Source: Scytalidium lignicola (taxonomy: Eukaryota > Ascomycota > Leotiomycetes). From it: 64,000 nucleotides of DNA. The notes under the pieces were generated by a model. It ran no database searches, was not told the DNA's origin, and was given only the letters and a program-made list of their open reading frames with translations. Made by a program: the position numbers and the translations under genes. The stretch's first letter is position 1. Every line of letters starts with the position of its first letter. Where the stretch lies: the NCBI GenBank assembly GCA_002812745.2, contig NCSJ02000168.1, forward strand, positions 27,557-91,556, read 5' to 3'. This document shows, in pieces, positions 11,963 to 23,180 of the stretch.

Positions 11963-13841
11963 GATGATATTTTATGCTGAAGAGCAGTCTGCCAAACTTG
12001 GCTATGGTAATGGGAAAGTGTTGTTTCTCCTTGGCATCTCATTCAAACACCAGAGGGGGGCAAGCCCGTCTATATATGCCGTCCCAAAGAGTCTAGATGG
12101 CGTGAAAACTCATTTAGATTGAAATCCACTTACATTCTAGGCCCGACAAAGGAAAGAGCAGGTGGCACAAAGGATAGGATGAACCACACACACAGCGTCC
12201 ACGGAGGTCATAAGTGCACAAAGAAAATTCGGATCCAACAAACCAATGGCGATCAAGCTTCGCCCAACTTCACGGTCGTTGAAGCGCTGGCGCAATATTA
12301 GAAATGTCTTATGAGGAAGGGGATTGATTTTTTCCCGGTCCTCGACCACTGCCATGCCACGCTCGGCATTTGTCCGCTGCACACTTGCACATGCATAACC
12401 ATATGCCCCTGGTATTCAGAGAACCCAGTGTTTTCGTCCATTCGGAGTTGTCGATTCAAACTTTCGAGGGCCCTCGACGTGGCGATCTGTTTGAAGTTTT
12501 GAAACGTTGGAACAAACGTAGGTGTCGGGGAATTGGTGGTGGAGGGTGTGCTGAGCTGCCTGATTGGGAAGATCAGATCCAGGGGAAGAATCAATTCTCC
12601 GAGCCGAGGGGTCAATTCTAACCAATCACAGCCCGAAGATGCCAAAAAAGGGGTCCTGCACGAAACTTTGGTGCTGAATATGCCGAAATCTAGAATCTTT
12701 TAGACCATCGGACTGCAATCAACTGCAGTTCAGACGTGTCGGGGAGAAAAGCTTGTCTCGCTCCCAAATCGAGCGAGATCGACGGTTGTAATATTCGATA
12801 GCAAATGAGGACTGAACCGCAAGATTCCCGTACGCCAGCTCTTCATTCGAGCCTAATCTTACAAAGAAATGAGACGGTAGAATTTTGGTCTTAGGTGGAA
12901 GCGATTTTATTAAAAACCCATTTGAATTCAAAGGTGCGATGGATCCTCTAATGTGACAAGCGTGCTCTAATCTGTTTTCGGCTGGTTCTACACTGTTATA
13001 TTACTACTCCCATTGTAAAGAAGTGGAAGACATTGTCTCAAGACAAAATATGAAAAAGAACATACATGCCTACTCTACCACTCTCTAGGCAATGGTAAAG
13101 CGATTTCCAGCTGCCAAGGATATACAGGACACATTTGAAAGTCTTTCTTCTGTAACAATGAAGATGTACAACTTAGACAACTTAAGCTGGTTGATAGGTC
13201 AAGCAGCTGGGCTTAATGATGTCCCTTCAGGGCCAGCAAAAATAGCTAAGCGCGCAGACTTTTGTCACATACAGTATATTTAGAGGAGGGGTCTTATATT
13301 CCATTAAATGTCAGGACAGCGACCCTTTGCTAGGAGGTCTTATAGCGAAGGGCAGTCTTATATGCTAATTTATACAGTATGGTAGCATTGACTTCCACGC
13401 TTCGCTCAACTTCAAACCAATCGTCAAGAGGGATGCGGTGGTATACAGCATTGAGCTCCATCCGGCCGTTGTAACCCTCTCATCCTGCAGCGTTGAGTTC
13501 ACCCCGTCACCCAGCGTTCTGGGTATTCTTCCTCCTGATTTGCAGTTGCGTATGTGACCCGACTTGACACAATTAAAGCACAGTTGTTCTGTCTGCGCCG
13601 CTGTTTTCTCTAATCTGGAAGCTACTGTAAGGGTGTGACAAATGGCTGTCACATTACTATAAGCTTGGGGTTCTACATTGCAGTTTCCATAGTGGAATTA
13701 TCATTCTCGATGACAAGGGTGGGAGACAGCCTCCGGCCGCTTTACTGTGCTACCCTCGCCAATACACATTAGACGAGCTCCAGCGAAACAATCCTACACC
13801 AAGCCACGTATCCCTGGATCTGTACCCAAAGCTCCGTTCAC
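11963..13841. other. Gene-poor region with possible transposon debris
   Basis: No intact gene recognised. A TATATA element near 12070 on the minus strand could serve the GH16 gene. Open frames at 12137-12645 and 12719-12931 show no domain. A possible gag zinc-knuckle fragment lies near 13365-13652 and is listed separately. Confidence 0.45.
13365..13652 (-). pseudogene. Possible retroelement gag zinc-knuckle fragment
   Basis: A 95-residue open frame on the minus strand contains 'CFNCVKSGHIRNC', close to the CX2CX4HX4C zinc knuckle of retroelement Gag proteins but one residue short in the last spacing. No reverse transcriptase, integrase or LTR was seen beside it. It may be a decayed fragment or a chance match. 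Confidence 0.25.
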
Positions 13842-15641
13842 TCACAGGGACCTTTCTTTATACTGCTGCAGAGCATAATGATGATATCTTGCAGCACTAC
13901 GAGCCCGGAACGTCTTGCCCCATCTGAGAAAGACAACAAAGAACGACAACACGGCACAGGCAATCAAAATGATGGTGATCAAGGCCCATTTGATGCCTAC
14001 CGCGCGGACCCAAGGCGAAAGGGCAAATATGAAGATGGTGCTGAATGTATTCCTTACTACGGTGACACCCACCAACGCGTCGCCAATGATCTGCCATGCC
14101 ATTAGTGTCGCCTTTCCAAAAGATCCCATTGCGAGTAAAGTTTGACTTACGTCTTTATATGAGTCGGTAAGGTAAGTTAAGGTAACGCTGTTAACAGGGG
14201 CTATGCCAACAAAGTATATCACTAACCCAGCGGCGACAATAGGCCACGGTAGACCATTGTTGAGGCCAATTCCATACATCAAAGCACCGGTAGGAATAAA
14301 GAGGAGGAAGGGAAGCACACACCACAAACGTACTTCTGGCTCATAAATGCCCTTATTGCGACGGGAAAGATACAAGATTATCCAATCACTCAATGGGCCA
14401 ACGATAAGAGAGCCAATTGTCGTACCGATAAGCCTAGGCAGACTCATAAGACCGATCTGACCCGAATTGAAATTGTAAGGTGGTTTAGACATATATGTAG
14501 ATGAGGTTGTTGCCATAAGGTCTCCTAGCGCGACCAAGATACCATAAACAAGTGCCACAAATACTATAGCAGGTATAGTGGCAAGGAGAATCAGAGGCTG
14601 GTACATGTGGCGGAAAAAAATCCTCCTATCTCCATTGGACGGTGATGTGGTTGTGATTGCAAGTCTTTCCAAATAGGTCTTCCTTCGGATATTGGGGTTT
14701 ATGGTAAGAGTGTATACACCATGTACTGAACCTTCCTCAAGTGTTTTGGATAACGCAGGTAGAGCGCCATCTTGGTTCGAGCCCATCTTGGTCTCTATCT
14801 CTACTGGCTGTACTGAAGTACCATCCGTTACCCTATGGTGTGGCTTTCCCGATAGAGCGGGATTGGAGTGATGATGTCCTTCGTTATCTGTGAATACATC
14901 TAGGTTGGGAATTGAAATGGAAGGTGGGCAATACTTGGTCTCCTCGTAGCAAAAAATGACGATCAAAAGCATAGCACTAAAGAAAATGGCATTCCACCAC
15001 CAGACCCATCTCCAACCCTCGTCAGCCGTAATGAAACCAGCAATGAGAGGCCCAATTGATGCAGACAGACTCCATGACCAAATATAAAGGCTGTTCATTC
15101 TTCCTCGTTGGTGTACAAAAAAGACATCGGCTATAGTCATTTGGACGATAACTTCGGCAAGAGCACCAAATAGACACTGGAACACGTTGGTAAGCATAAG
15201 GTCTGCAACATTCTGCATCTTCGCAGACCACACGCTAACAATAAGCTGTACTATTGTGCTGAGAATATATAGTGGCCGGCGACCGAATTTGAGAGCAAAC
15301 GGAATGAGTAACACGGCACCAACCGCCAGAGACGCACAGCCAGCAGCGTAGCTATCGTTGAGAATATCGTAGCTATATCCTAGCTCAACATGCATCGGGT
15401 CCCAAGTCGGAGTTGCAGCGTTGATACATTCAGAAATCATAATGACATAGAGGCATGCCAGTGCGAAATTCAGATATTTTCGCCGGTTCGACCAATTCAG
15501 AGGATCATTGGGGTTATCGGTTGGACTTGGTTGCAATATGATCTGTTTGCCAGAGGAGGCATGCAGATCCTCGAGGGTAACGGTGCCAGGGGGCCATAAA
15601 GTGGTGCTGCCGACACCACCATCAGTCAAATTATCAGGCAT
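13842..15641 (-). CDS. MFS transporter, DHA1/Hol1-like
   Basis: A 12-helix major facilitator in the drug:H+ antiporter-1 / Hol1-like group. The N-terminal 'NPNDPLNWS' motif precedes TM1, and 'FALKFGRRPLY' is the loop 2-3 signature. A central hydrophilic loop of ~100 residues splits the two six-helix halves. A 599-codon frame runs through, but 14091-14150 looks like a 60-nt intron. It has a GTAAGT donor after 'SYKD' and a CAG acceptor before 'IIGDALVG', and its removal restores the TM10-11 loop. The real protein is then about 579 residues in two exons (15641-14151 and 14090-13842). The next gene on the same strand is a flavin amine oxidase and the third is a Zn2Cys6 activator. Uptake or export of an amino-acid-derived compound is a reasonable inference; the substrate is unknown. 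Confidence 0.85.
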   Translation of the reverse strand: MPDNLTDGGVGSTTLWPPGTVTLEDLHASSGKQIILQPSPTDNPNDPLNWSNRRKYLNFALACLYVIMISECINAATPTWDPMHVELGYSYDILNDSYAAGCASLAVGAVLLIPFALKFGRRPLYILSTIVQLIVSVWSAKMQNVADLMLTNVFQCLFGALAEVIVQMTIADVFFVHQRGRMNSLYIWSWSLSASIGPLIAGFITADEGWRWVWWWNAIFFSAMLLIVIFCYEETKYCPPSISIPNLDVFTDNEGHHHSNPALSGKPHHRVTDGTSVQPVEIETKMGSNQDGALPALSKTLEEGSVHGVYTLTINPNIRRKTYLERLAITTTSPSNGDRRIFFRHMYQPLILLATIPAIVFVALVYGILVALGDLMATTSSTYMSKPPYNFNSGQIGLMSLPRLIGTTIGSLIVGPLSDWIILYLSRRNKGIYEPEVRLWCVLPFLLFIPTGALMYGIGLNNGLPWPIVAAGLVIYFVGIAPVNSVTLTYLTDSYKDVSQTLLAMGSFGKATLMAWQIIGDALVGVTVVRNTFSTIFIFALSPWVRAVGIKWALITIILIACAVLSFFVVFLRWGKTFRARSAARYHHYALQQYKERSL

Positions 15642-16508
15642 GGTGAAGTAGTATCGTGCAAGGCTGAAAGGTTGTAAACTGAATGGAGATTATTTTCGTC
15701 TGTGAAGAGAAATTATTGAGGACATATATATATACAGTTCAGACTTCTGAGACCAAACAGGGATTCCATGAAGCCTATTTTGCCTTGGCGCAAATTACCA
15801 TGGCAAGATAAGAGGCTTTCCCAGCGTTGATATCCCCAGCTTGACCTCCTTGCCTTGATATCCCCAGTTATACGCTAATCGGGAGAATACGACTTATCCC
15901 AATCCACGCTACTCGGAAATCTCCGAGTAGCGTGGATTGGAATTCCCGCCACTAAGTCATCTAAATCGAGTGCCCGATTCAGCCACGTTCGGCCGCTTTG
16001 GGGAGTGTTCGATATACAGAATTACAAGCAAACTAATATTAGATAATTCGAAAAGTCTCAGGTAATTTTAGATATTGCTTCAACTAACTGGTGCAAGGAA
16101 TCCATGTACTTGGGCGAGAGCCATCATTATGGTGCCACTAGGTGCTATCAATCTAGTCAGATTGTACTAACATGAATAGGAATTCGTTGCATGTGTCAAA
16201 TGGTGCAGCGAGGGGAAGATCTGGAGATCGTATCAGCGCCGACTCTCCACATGTAATCTGCGCCAACGGGAGGGTCTGATAACAAGGGAGGATGTTCATT
16301 TGTGATGCCACTCATAACGCAGCTTGGCCCGACTCTTTTTTGGCATGCCATTTATGGGCTTTAGAATTGGGATCTACAGATGTTCTAGAGGGTACATCGC
16401 CCGATTCCTCGCTGTCGTATTTCTAGGTACTATATCTAGGTTCACTAATATATCATAACTCGAGACTTCATTTTGTGTTGGGAATAACATTAATATCAGT
16501 GACTCTAT
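15642..16508. promoter_or_regulatory. Transporter upstream region
   Basis: This covers the MFS promoter and the 3' flank of the oxidase gene. A TATATATATA tract near 15725-15735 lies about 85 bases upstream of the MFS start. A perfect hairpin at 15899-15940 is listed separately. No coding region seen. Confidence 0.5.
15899..15940. promoter_or_regulatory. Perfect 19-bp inverted repeat with CGG-N6-CCG core
   Basis: The arms 15899-15917 and 15922-15940 are exact reverse complements around a 4-base loop (AATC). The centre reads TCGG-AAATCT-CCGA, the inverted CGG triplets with 6-base spacing bound by Zn2Cys6 factors of the Ppr1/UaY type. It lies about 260 bases upstream of the MFS start. An imperfect match, CGGACGACTCC, lies at 18883-18893, just before the Zn2Cys6 gene. 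Binding by that regulator is inference. Confidence 0.5.
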
Positions 16509-18056
16509 CTATATCCTGCTATGCATTTTATCAAGGCTATTCTCCTCCGTTAAACACTGTTTATACAACGCCCTCTTGCTCTCAAGTCCCTCCATGATGT
16601 TGTTGTAGGCTGTCTCGCCAGGATTCGGGCTTCGCCATTGCCACAGCTTATTGAGCCTGTTGGACTTTCCCTCGATACGGTCGACCACATGCTTACCCAG
16701 CGTTGGGAGAAACTTGAAAGCATGCCCACTTCCACCAGTAGCAACCATCACGCCTTCCATATCAGGAACAAAATCTATAACGAAATGGTTATCAAAGGAA
16801 TCGGTATACCAGCAAAGTCGGGTCTTGACCTCGCAAGGAATTAGTTCCGGAAGGAAGTCTTCCACGAATCTGCGAATAACGTTGGCCGCAGTTTGTGGCA
16901 ATTGGCGAAATGAGTTCTCGGTCCATCTTGTGATAGGAACGCTTCGGATGGCTCCGTCTGGTTGACGCTGAGGATTGGTATACTTGGTACCCCGATACCC
17001 TATTTTGACCGCACCATAGGGATCACGCGCGAATCCATAAAGTCCACCCTCTTCACCATGCATGATGTTGTATCTGTGAGGCCATGTTAGAGAAGTCTAA
17101 AACGCTGAGCAAAACGCGAGAACTTACGCCCAGGTAGGAAAGTTTTCCGGAGAGAACCGATCCCACAGCGGTGAGCCAGTAGGTAACTGGAAAATGCTCA
17201 CACTCCCACCTGTTGTCTCACACAAGTTGTCCATCTGGGGGACTATAGACGGTGTCCAGCCTCCACATGCCATAATGACTAGACTTGCAGTTCTGCAACA
17301 GTCGTCTACTGTTTTCACCCCAGTGATCTTGGAGTTTGGGTCACGGAGAAAAGATTTAAAGGTGCCAGCTGCTCCACCTAATACAGTCTCCACGCCTAAG
17401 GTTTTGGCTTTGTGAAGTGCGAATCGACATGCTTTGTCTGCATAGACAAACCCGCCCATAGTGTCCAGAAGCCCGTAATTCTTCTCTGGTGACCTCTTGA
17501 AAGGGTTTACCGCAAATTCGAATCCTTCTTTTTTGGCTCGAGCAACGTCTTGAGCATCTGTCAGCACCACTTGGGTGCTCCTAAATCCCGACTTAGTCAT
17601 ATTTGATATTGAATCGAGCTCATATTGCGAGAGGTTGACATCCGAAGTCAAATCAAGGCTGCCGTTGTTGACGAAGACCATGTCATCTTTCCTGAACCCT
17701 GTGGGAAGATGGTGTCCAGCCTTGATCTCAGAATTCCACTGTTGCCAATGGGCAATAGCGTCAATGGCCATATCTTGATATTCAACCTGTGCCCCGTAAC
17801 CCGCCCTGATGATTTTGTTGATATCTTTTCCTAATCAGCACTGTAATTATTACCTTAAGAGACACACAATAAACCTACCTGCGGAGGCAGCGTCGCAGCC
17901 TGCATCGTATGAATAGCGACTCTTGTCGTACGGCTGTTTGTCCAGGATTGTAACATATTTATATCCACGTTGGGCCAGATGGATTGCAGTGCTCAGCCCA
18001 AAAATACCTGCGCCAATGATGACTATGGGCGACGTCTTGTCGATAATATGGGACAT
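16509..18056 (-). CDS. FAD-dependent amine oxidase, pipecolate/saccharopine oxidase-like
   Basis: Three exons (18056-17879, 17830-17128, 17073-16509) splice cleanly to 481 residues. The N-terminus has the Rossmann dinucleotide motif GAGIFG at residues 15-20, then 'LDKQPYDKSRYSYDAGCDAASA' features (quoted in part) typical of the DadA/monomeric sarcosine-oxidase fold. The C-terminus 'ATGGSGHAFKFLPTLG' is the second flavin-contact motif. The family oxidises secondary amines such as L-pipecolate, L-saccharopine or fructosyl amino acids to imines, with H2O2 released. Substrate cannot be fixed from sequence. The C-terminus ...HSRI is not a good peroxisomal PTS1. I chose the ATG directly before the Rossmann strand; an upstream in-frame ATG at 18143 adds 29 poorly placed residues. 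It shares a promoter-containing interval with the divergent Zn2Cys6 regulator. Confidence 0.82.
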
Positions 18057-18932
18057 TGCACTGTTTGCTATGAACGCAAAATCTAGAAGTAGTCCTGCAG
18101 CAGCTGCTCTTGTACTTGGCGGTAGCCGCAGCAGGCTGCACATGTACTTTAAAGTGTAACTCGTTTTCCATCAATGACCATCCACACGGATATGCCAAAG
18201 TATCGACTGTGAGTGTCGGATGATGCCCCACAAGCAGTTGAACAAGGTTTAAAGTCGTCACCTCGCTACTCGTATTCTTCCGACTAGATTCGTAGTACTT
18301 TAGCTATTTAGACCTTTCGGCTACGTCGCAGTGCCAGGAAATCTAGTTGTCGTGATTGTCATAATCCTACTGTGCCCTTGCAAAGGTGACTTTAGTCCAA
18401 TGGTAGTATATCTCTTACAATTTATCATATCCCGTGGTGAACGGTTTAGGAGCGATCAGGTCATATTGAGCATCGGAATCGGTATTAGATCATGGGAGAT
18501 CGCTACCGACGATGACAGTGAAAACGATCCTATCAAGGGTACTATATTCAGCTGTTTGGCTGGAGAAATAGTGGTCTTCATAATTACAGTAGAAGCGTTT
18601 GTAAGTGCCGTCTCCTTTTGCCGCTACCAACAATATCAAAATATTTTAAAACGTCCAGAATGGGGGTTTCCGATAATGTGACACTAGCTTCGGATGGTTC
18701 CGAGAAGATGTGCGATACCACGCTATTTAGAACGATCTCCGGAGTCTCGACCGCAGACAGTGGGTGTGAGAACGACAGGGGAAAGTTCACAATATCGGTC
18801 AAAAATGATACGTAATAAGTGATAGGTGCAAGTCAAGTGGGTTACGCTACCAGATAGTACGTGCAAGTGCTCCAGCATCGTTCGGACGACTCCACGAAGT
18901 CGTTCAATTACCTGGGAGCGATCAATTCAATC
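18057..18932. promoter_or_regulatory. Divergent oxidase/regulator promoter
   Basis: About 880 bases between two divergent start codons. An open frame at 18331-18681 is hydrophobic but has no known domain or supporting context. The CGGACGACTCC element at 18883-18893 resembles the hairpin core upstream of the transporter. Confidence 0.5.
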
Positions 18933-21396
18933 ATGTCTCAAAATACTAGGACTCCAAGGAATCGAGCATCCGGTGGCGCTCAACGCTTACGTGATGGAAG
19001 CAGGACGCAGGTAGCCTGTATCAACTGCAAGGAAAGGAAGCTGAAGGCAAGATTAACTTCCAAGTCTCAACACACTCCGCTAATAGAACAGTACAGTGCG
19101 ACGATCAGGTCCCAGCATGTGGCCATTGTCGCCGCTTTGCTTTTCGTAAGAATATCCTTTTCATTCAGTATCTTCAATGCAGAATGACTCGAAGTGCAAG
19201 TACTGCAAAGTATTTTCCTCTTGGCTGACGAGTGATATAGTCTGCCTTGTGGAAGACCCAGTAACAAAGCGACGCCAGCCGCGGAATTACCTAGAAACCT
19301 TGGAATACCGCGTGGGTTTTCTCGAGAGAATTTTGAAGGAGGCTCGCCCAGATCTAGCCGACGATCATCTCTTCCAAGGTGATTTTCATCGGCCAGAAAC
19401 ACAATCTAGCCCTTTCGCGGTGGTAAAGTCTATTAACAATCAGTATGGTGGTCGATCGACCTCAATCAGAGCCGGCGGCGAGAGTGATGGACTTGATGAT
19501 CTCGCCTCAAAGGTCGGTATGCTGAGTATGAACGCAGCGGGAGCAGAGCCCCATTATCTAGGTTCATCGTCAACTTTTGCTTTCTCGCGACTGATCAATC
19601 CGACCCTTCGCCAAGCAGTTCTACGGAAAGACACTGGTATGAATGCATTTCGCCAACATCAGGACGACTCGTCAATGTTGCCAACACCATGTCCGCTACC
19701 TGATTACGAAACAGCCGTGAAACTTAGCAACGCTTATTTTGAAAACATTCATTCTCAGTACCCATTCTTACATGAGCCCACATTTAGAGTATGGGAGGCG
19801 ATGCTCAATGGTACCTCCGAATCCTTAGACGCACTCAATTTCAACCCTATTCCATTATTCTTTCTAAATATAGTAGGTCTATATTGACCCATACTTCTTC
19901 TCGCAAGGGTAAAGTTAAACGTTCTAGGTATATGCGGTTGGTGCTTTGATTTTACCCAGTTCCGGATACTCAGCAGAGGTAAGTAAGCAAACATATACAT
20001 TCTTAATATGCTGACAGGTTTACAGCGATTATACATCTCAGCACAACTGTATATTGATCATATATTGCAGCTTGAAAATCTGGAGGCTATACAAGCAATC
20101 CTAGGCTGCGCAGTATACTCTCTCCGATCGCCTATTGGTACATCGCACTGGTAAATATTATCAAGCCATATCAGGGAAATTATTGCTTATAAGAATTAGG
20201 AAGCTGGCTGGACTAGCTCTTCGTCAATGCATTGATCTTGGCTACCACCGCAACTCCAGACGTTTACGAACAATGGCAAACCCACTGCAACTAGAGCTGC
20301 GAAAGAGAGTATTTTGGTGTGCCTATGCAATAGACTGTATGGCCGCTATCATGCTGGGGCGGCCATTAGGTATACCTTGCCAAGAGTTTGATGCTGAGGT
20401 ATTGTAACACCGACCCCTTGTTTGAAGCAGCCTAAAAGCAAAATTCTTATATCACATTCTGACCATTACGATATACAGTATCCAATGGACATCGATGATT
20501 CTTGTATTACGAATGAAACAATCCGTGGTACGCCACGAAGCTCTTCAAGTGATCCACCAACGAGCATGACTAGAGCAATCCATGCCTTTCGCTTTCGACT
20601 TATTTTGAGTAACATTCATACCTCTCTCTACTCGGACATTATCCACCCTAATCCTGCCAATCACTTCCACCACATCGAGCATCTCCGTTCCAAGATCGAG
20701 GATTGGCGAGCCTCAACTCCTCCTCTGAAGCCTCTCATGGGCGAAGAGCTCTCATTATTCGTGACTGCAGAATCATTTGACATGGACTATAACTATAGTA
20801 TCTTACAACTCTACCGACTTCAGATCATCGATAGTACAGGTGGAGCCACAGACGGCATTTTTCTCGAATGTATGCGAGCTGCAGAAAGTCTTTGCCATAG
20901 TTACCGGCGCCAATTCTTTAAAAAACCAACGACCTACACATGGGCTGCCCTTCACGAGCTATTTCTTGCCGGGTTAACGTATCTTCACTGCCTCTGGACA
21001 TCGCCTGCGGCCCGCGGAGCAACTCAGCAGCACCTAGTAAGCAATACTTGCACTGACTGTACAATTGTTTTGGTTTTAATGGCAGAGCGGTGGGTTACTG
21101 CAGCACCGTATCGCGACATTTTTGAAGCGCTTTCTCGTCATACTATGTCCATGATGGCAAACAAAAGTGATGAACAGTCTACATTGCCAAGCGTTTTAAC
21201 GCAACATGATAATCCCGATGCTGGACACTTGGCCCAGTGGATAGCGTGTATCGCTGATGAGGGAATGTCTGAGGGTTACAATGGTTTATTGACTAGTTGG
21301 GTAGATGACCTGCCACTTCAAGAGCAGAATTCTGAAGCCGGATGGTCTTGGGACGATAATGATGCCGGCTACCCCAGTGATTTATCCTGGAAGTAG
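18933..21396 (+). CDS. Zn2Cys6 transcription factor with fungal-specific TF domain
   Basis: Seven exons: 18933-19046, 19097-19145, 19241-19872, 19928-19978, 20026-20150, 20200-20398 and 20479-21396, giving about 695 residues. The binuclear zinc cluster (residues 29-56) is split over three exons. Once spliced it has exact CX2CX6CX6CX2CX6C spacing, a strong check on the model. The first intron (19047-19096) has a GC donor (AAG|GCAAG) rather than GT. A linker and coiled-coil dimer segment follow ('PRNYLETLEYRVGFLE'), then the Fungal_trans middle homology domain from about residue 230 ('LGCAVYSLRSPIG', 'RKRVFWCAYAIDCMAA'). The C-terminus is acidic and Trp/Asp-rich, like an activation tail. Its position next to an oxidase and a transporter suggests a pathway-specific activator; that role is inference. 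Confidence 0.88.
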
Positions 21397-22483
21397 CTGC
21401 GCAACCACTATTTGATTATATTTGAAGAAGCTGAATAATGCTGTATGGACGAGATGTAACGCTTCACTAGCTTTGAACTTGCCAGAAATGTCCAATAGTA
21501 CATACCATATCGGGTTGGCACGAAGGCTTGTAGGGATAACTTCGCTAGCATAGACAACTGATTGGATATTTATCAAGTAATTTTAAATTATAAGAATTTT
21601 AGTAAGGCAAATAATAATAAAATTTTCAATTATAATGGTTAGGTTTTGTGGACCAGTCATCCCCGAGTACCCTTCACCAGTGTGGGGAATATTGTCACAG
21701 CTATGGCAGCGCTAACGCCAAGATGCGGGTTGACCAGCGGGCGGCGCCTTATCTGTGTCGATCAATAAAATGCCGCCTCACGCTCGACCTAAGTCGTGGC
21801 TCCCCATAGTTATGGCTGGCGTTCAAGGGAACACTACCGTTCTAGATCAACATATGAATGATGCGTATGAATATCGGGCAGAGAATGAGATTTTGAGAAA
21901 AGAATTAGATGAGCTTGCCTTTCGCTCTTTCTCGCCCAACAACGAGTTTTTTAATCTTGTCGAACACTGGCCTCACCAGTCCTAATGTTATATATTCAAA
22001 GCGATCCGGTAAGGCTTGTCACTCTATCATTCTTGAATTATTAATGTGACTATGGAGGACCAAATTCTGAGTGATATTTCCATTGAGCAAATTTCAAAGG
22101 ACTGCCTACACCCGAAGAACCCCGACGAGGCGACTATAGGCTTTCGGGTCATATCCCAGAACAACGAAGTTGTCCAAGTTGAGGAATGGGGCCAATACTT
22201 TGACATTTCCGCAGAAGCATTAGGAGCCTACCGTATTCCATAAGTGATCCTGCTATAATGCCCGCTCAAATAATTCTCCGAGTATTAAAGAACAGCAAAA
22301 ACGGCAGCCTTTGAGAAAGCCACTTGTTCTTAAATTACGCTGCCAACTTGCCACGTTGGCGTTCTTTCACCAGTCTATCTATAACTCCACTTATATTCAA
22401 TTCGTCATATACCAAGAAACATGCTACAGAAGATAGATCGACTCCGTACAACATCGCACACGACTTAGCTTACTAGGCATTGA
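21397..22483. other. AT-rich region with two unassigned small frames
   Basis: Two plus-strand frames, 21755-21985 (76 codons) and 22046-22243 (65 codons), have fairly normal composition but no recognised domain and no clear splice link. I do not call them genes. The rest is AT-rich. Confidence 0.35.
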
Positions 22484-22714
22484 GGTCATAATGCTAAAGC
22501 CCCAGAAAACACCCTAGCAGCATTTCACAAAACATCCGAGCTCAATAGCAAAGGGGTCGTCTGTAAGACTGATCTCGGTTTAACGAAAGACAACTTGCTT
22601 ATCTTGATCCACGAGGAGACCGTCGAAAAAGAAAAACTTCCTGATACGTCAACCTTGTTATCCCTTTTTCTATCAAATACAACATTTTACACAGGTTCTC
22701 GAATCGCAGTATGA
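22484..22714 (+). pseudogene. Glycerophosphodiester phosphodiesterase (GDPD) N-terminal relic
   Basis: A 76-codon open stretch, bounded by TGA at 22481 and TGA at 22712, contains 'APENTLAAF' and 'LTKDNLLILIHEETVEK'. These match the two most conserved N-terminal blocks of GDPD enzymes. The catalytic His-Arg pair of the family is changed (GHN for HRG) and the ExD metal site is not intact. No ATG, no remaining TIM-barrel segment and no downstream exon were seen. I read it as a decayed gene fragment. An intact GDPD would hydrolyse glycerophosphodiesters to glycerol-3-phosphate and an alcohol. Confidence 0.55.
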
Positions 22715-23180
22715 GTTTGTTATTCTGTTTCGGAGTCCATTAAAGTAATTACCATAGAAGAAGAATATGCAAATGGGGGAAGGTGGCCACGACTTGAAAT
22801 GAGATATGGTATTAGTAACCCTTTCACTATTGAGAATCTTACGAACCATTCTCTGTATCCCTAGTAGCTTACCTAGTAGCTTATCTTTGACAGTAGTTAG
22901 ATTGACAAGTGAATGACCCCTGTAAAGATAATTGTGACGTATGTCAATATCTACAGTCTAGATGTGAATAGAGGCAATTCGTCAGTAGGAACTAGTTTGG
23001 ATTTAGTGTACCATCGAAGCAGATTTGTAAATGAGCAGTATTAACATGCGAGTCAAACTTCCCAAAAAAATATCCATTCCAGTCAAGTGGTAATTAATGC
23101 TTCTTATCCAGGGAGTAGCTAGCTTGCGCTGTGTTCAGGTTCATATTATCAGAATATCTGCAGCATTCTGTAGTTCATCA
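22715..23180. other. Spacer upstream of the BTB gene
   Basis: AT-rich sequence with no coding signal. It presumably carries the BTB gene promoter. Confidence 0.4.

Noticed and set aside
12298..12645. 116-codon minus-strand frame
   Set aside because: No domain and three mutually overlapping alternatives of similar length; treated as chance.
18331..18681. 117-codon hydrophobic frame between oxidase and regulator
   Set aside because: It lies in a divergent promoter and has no recognised family; membrane-like runs arise easily from T-rich sequence.
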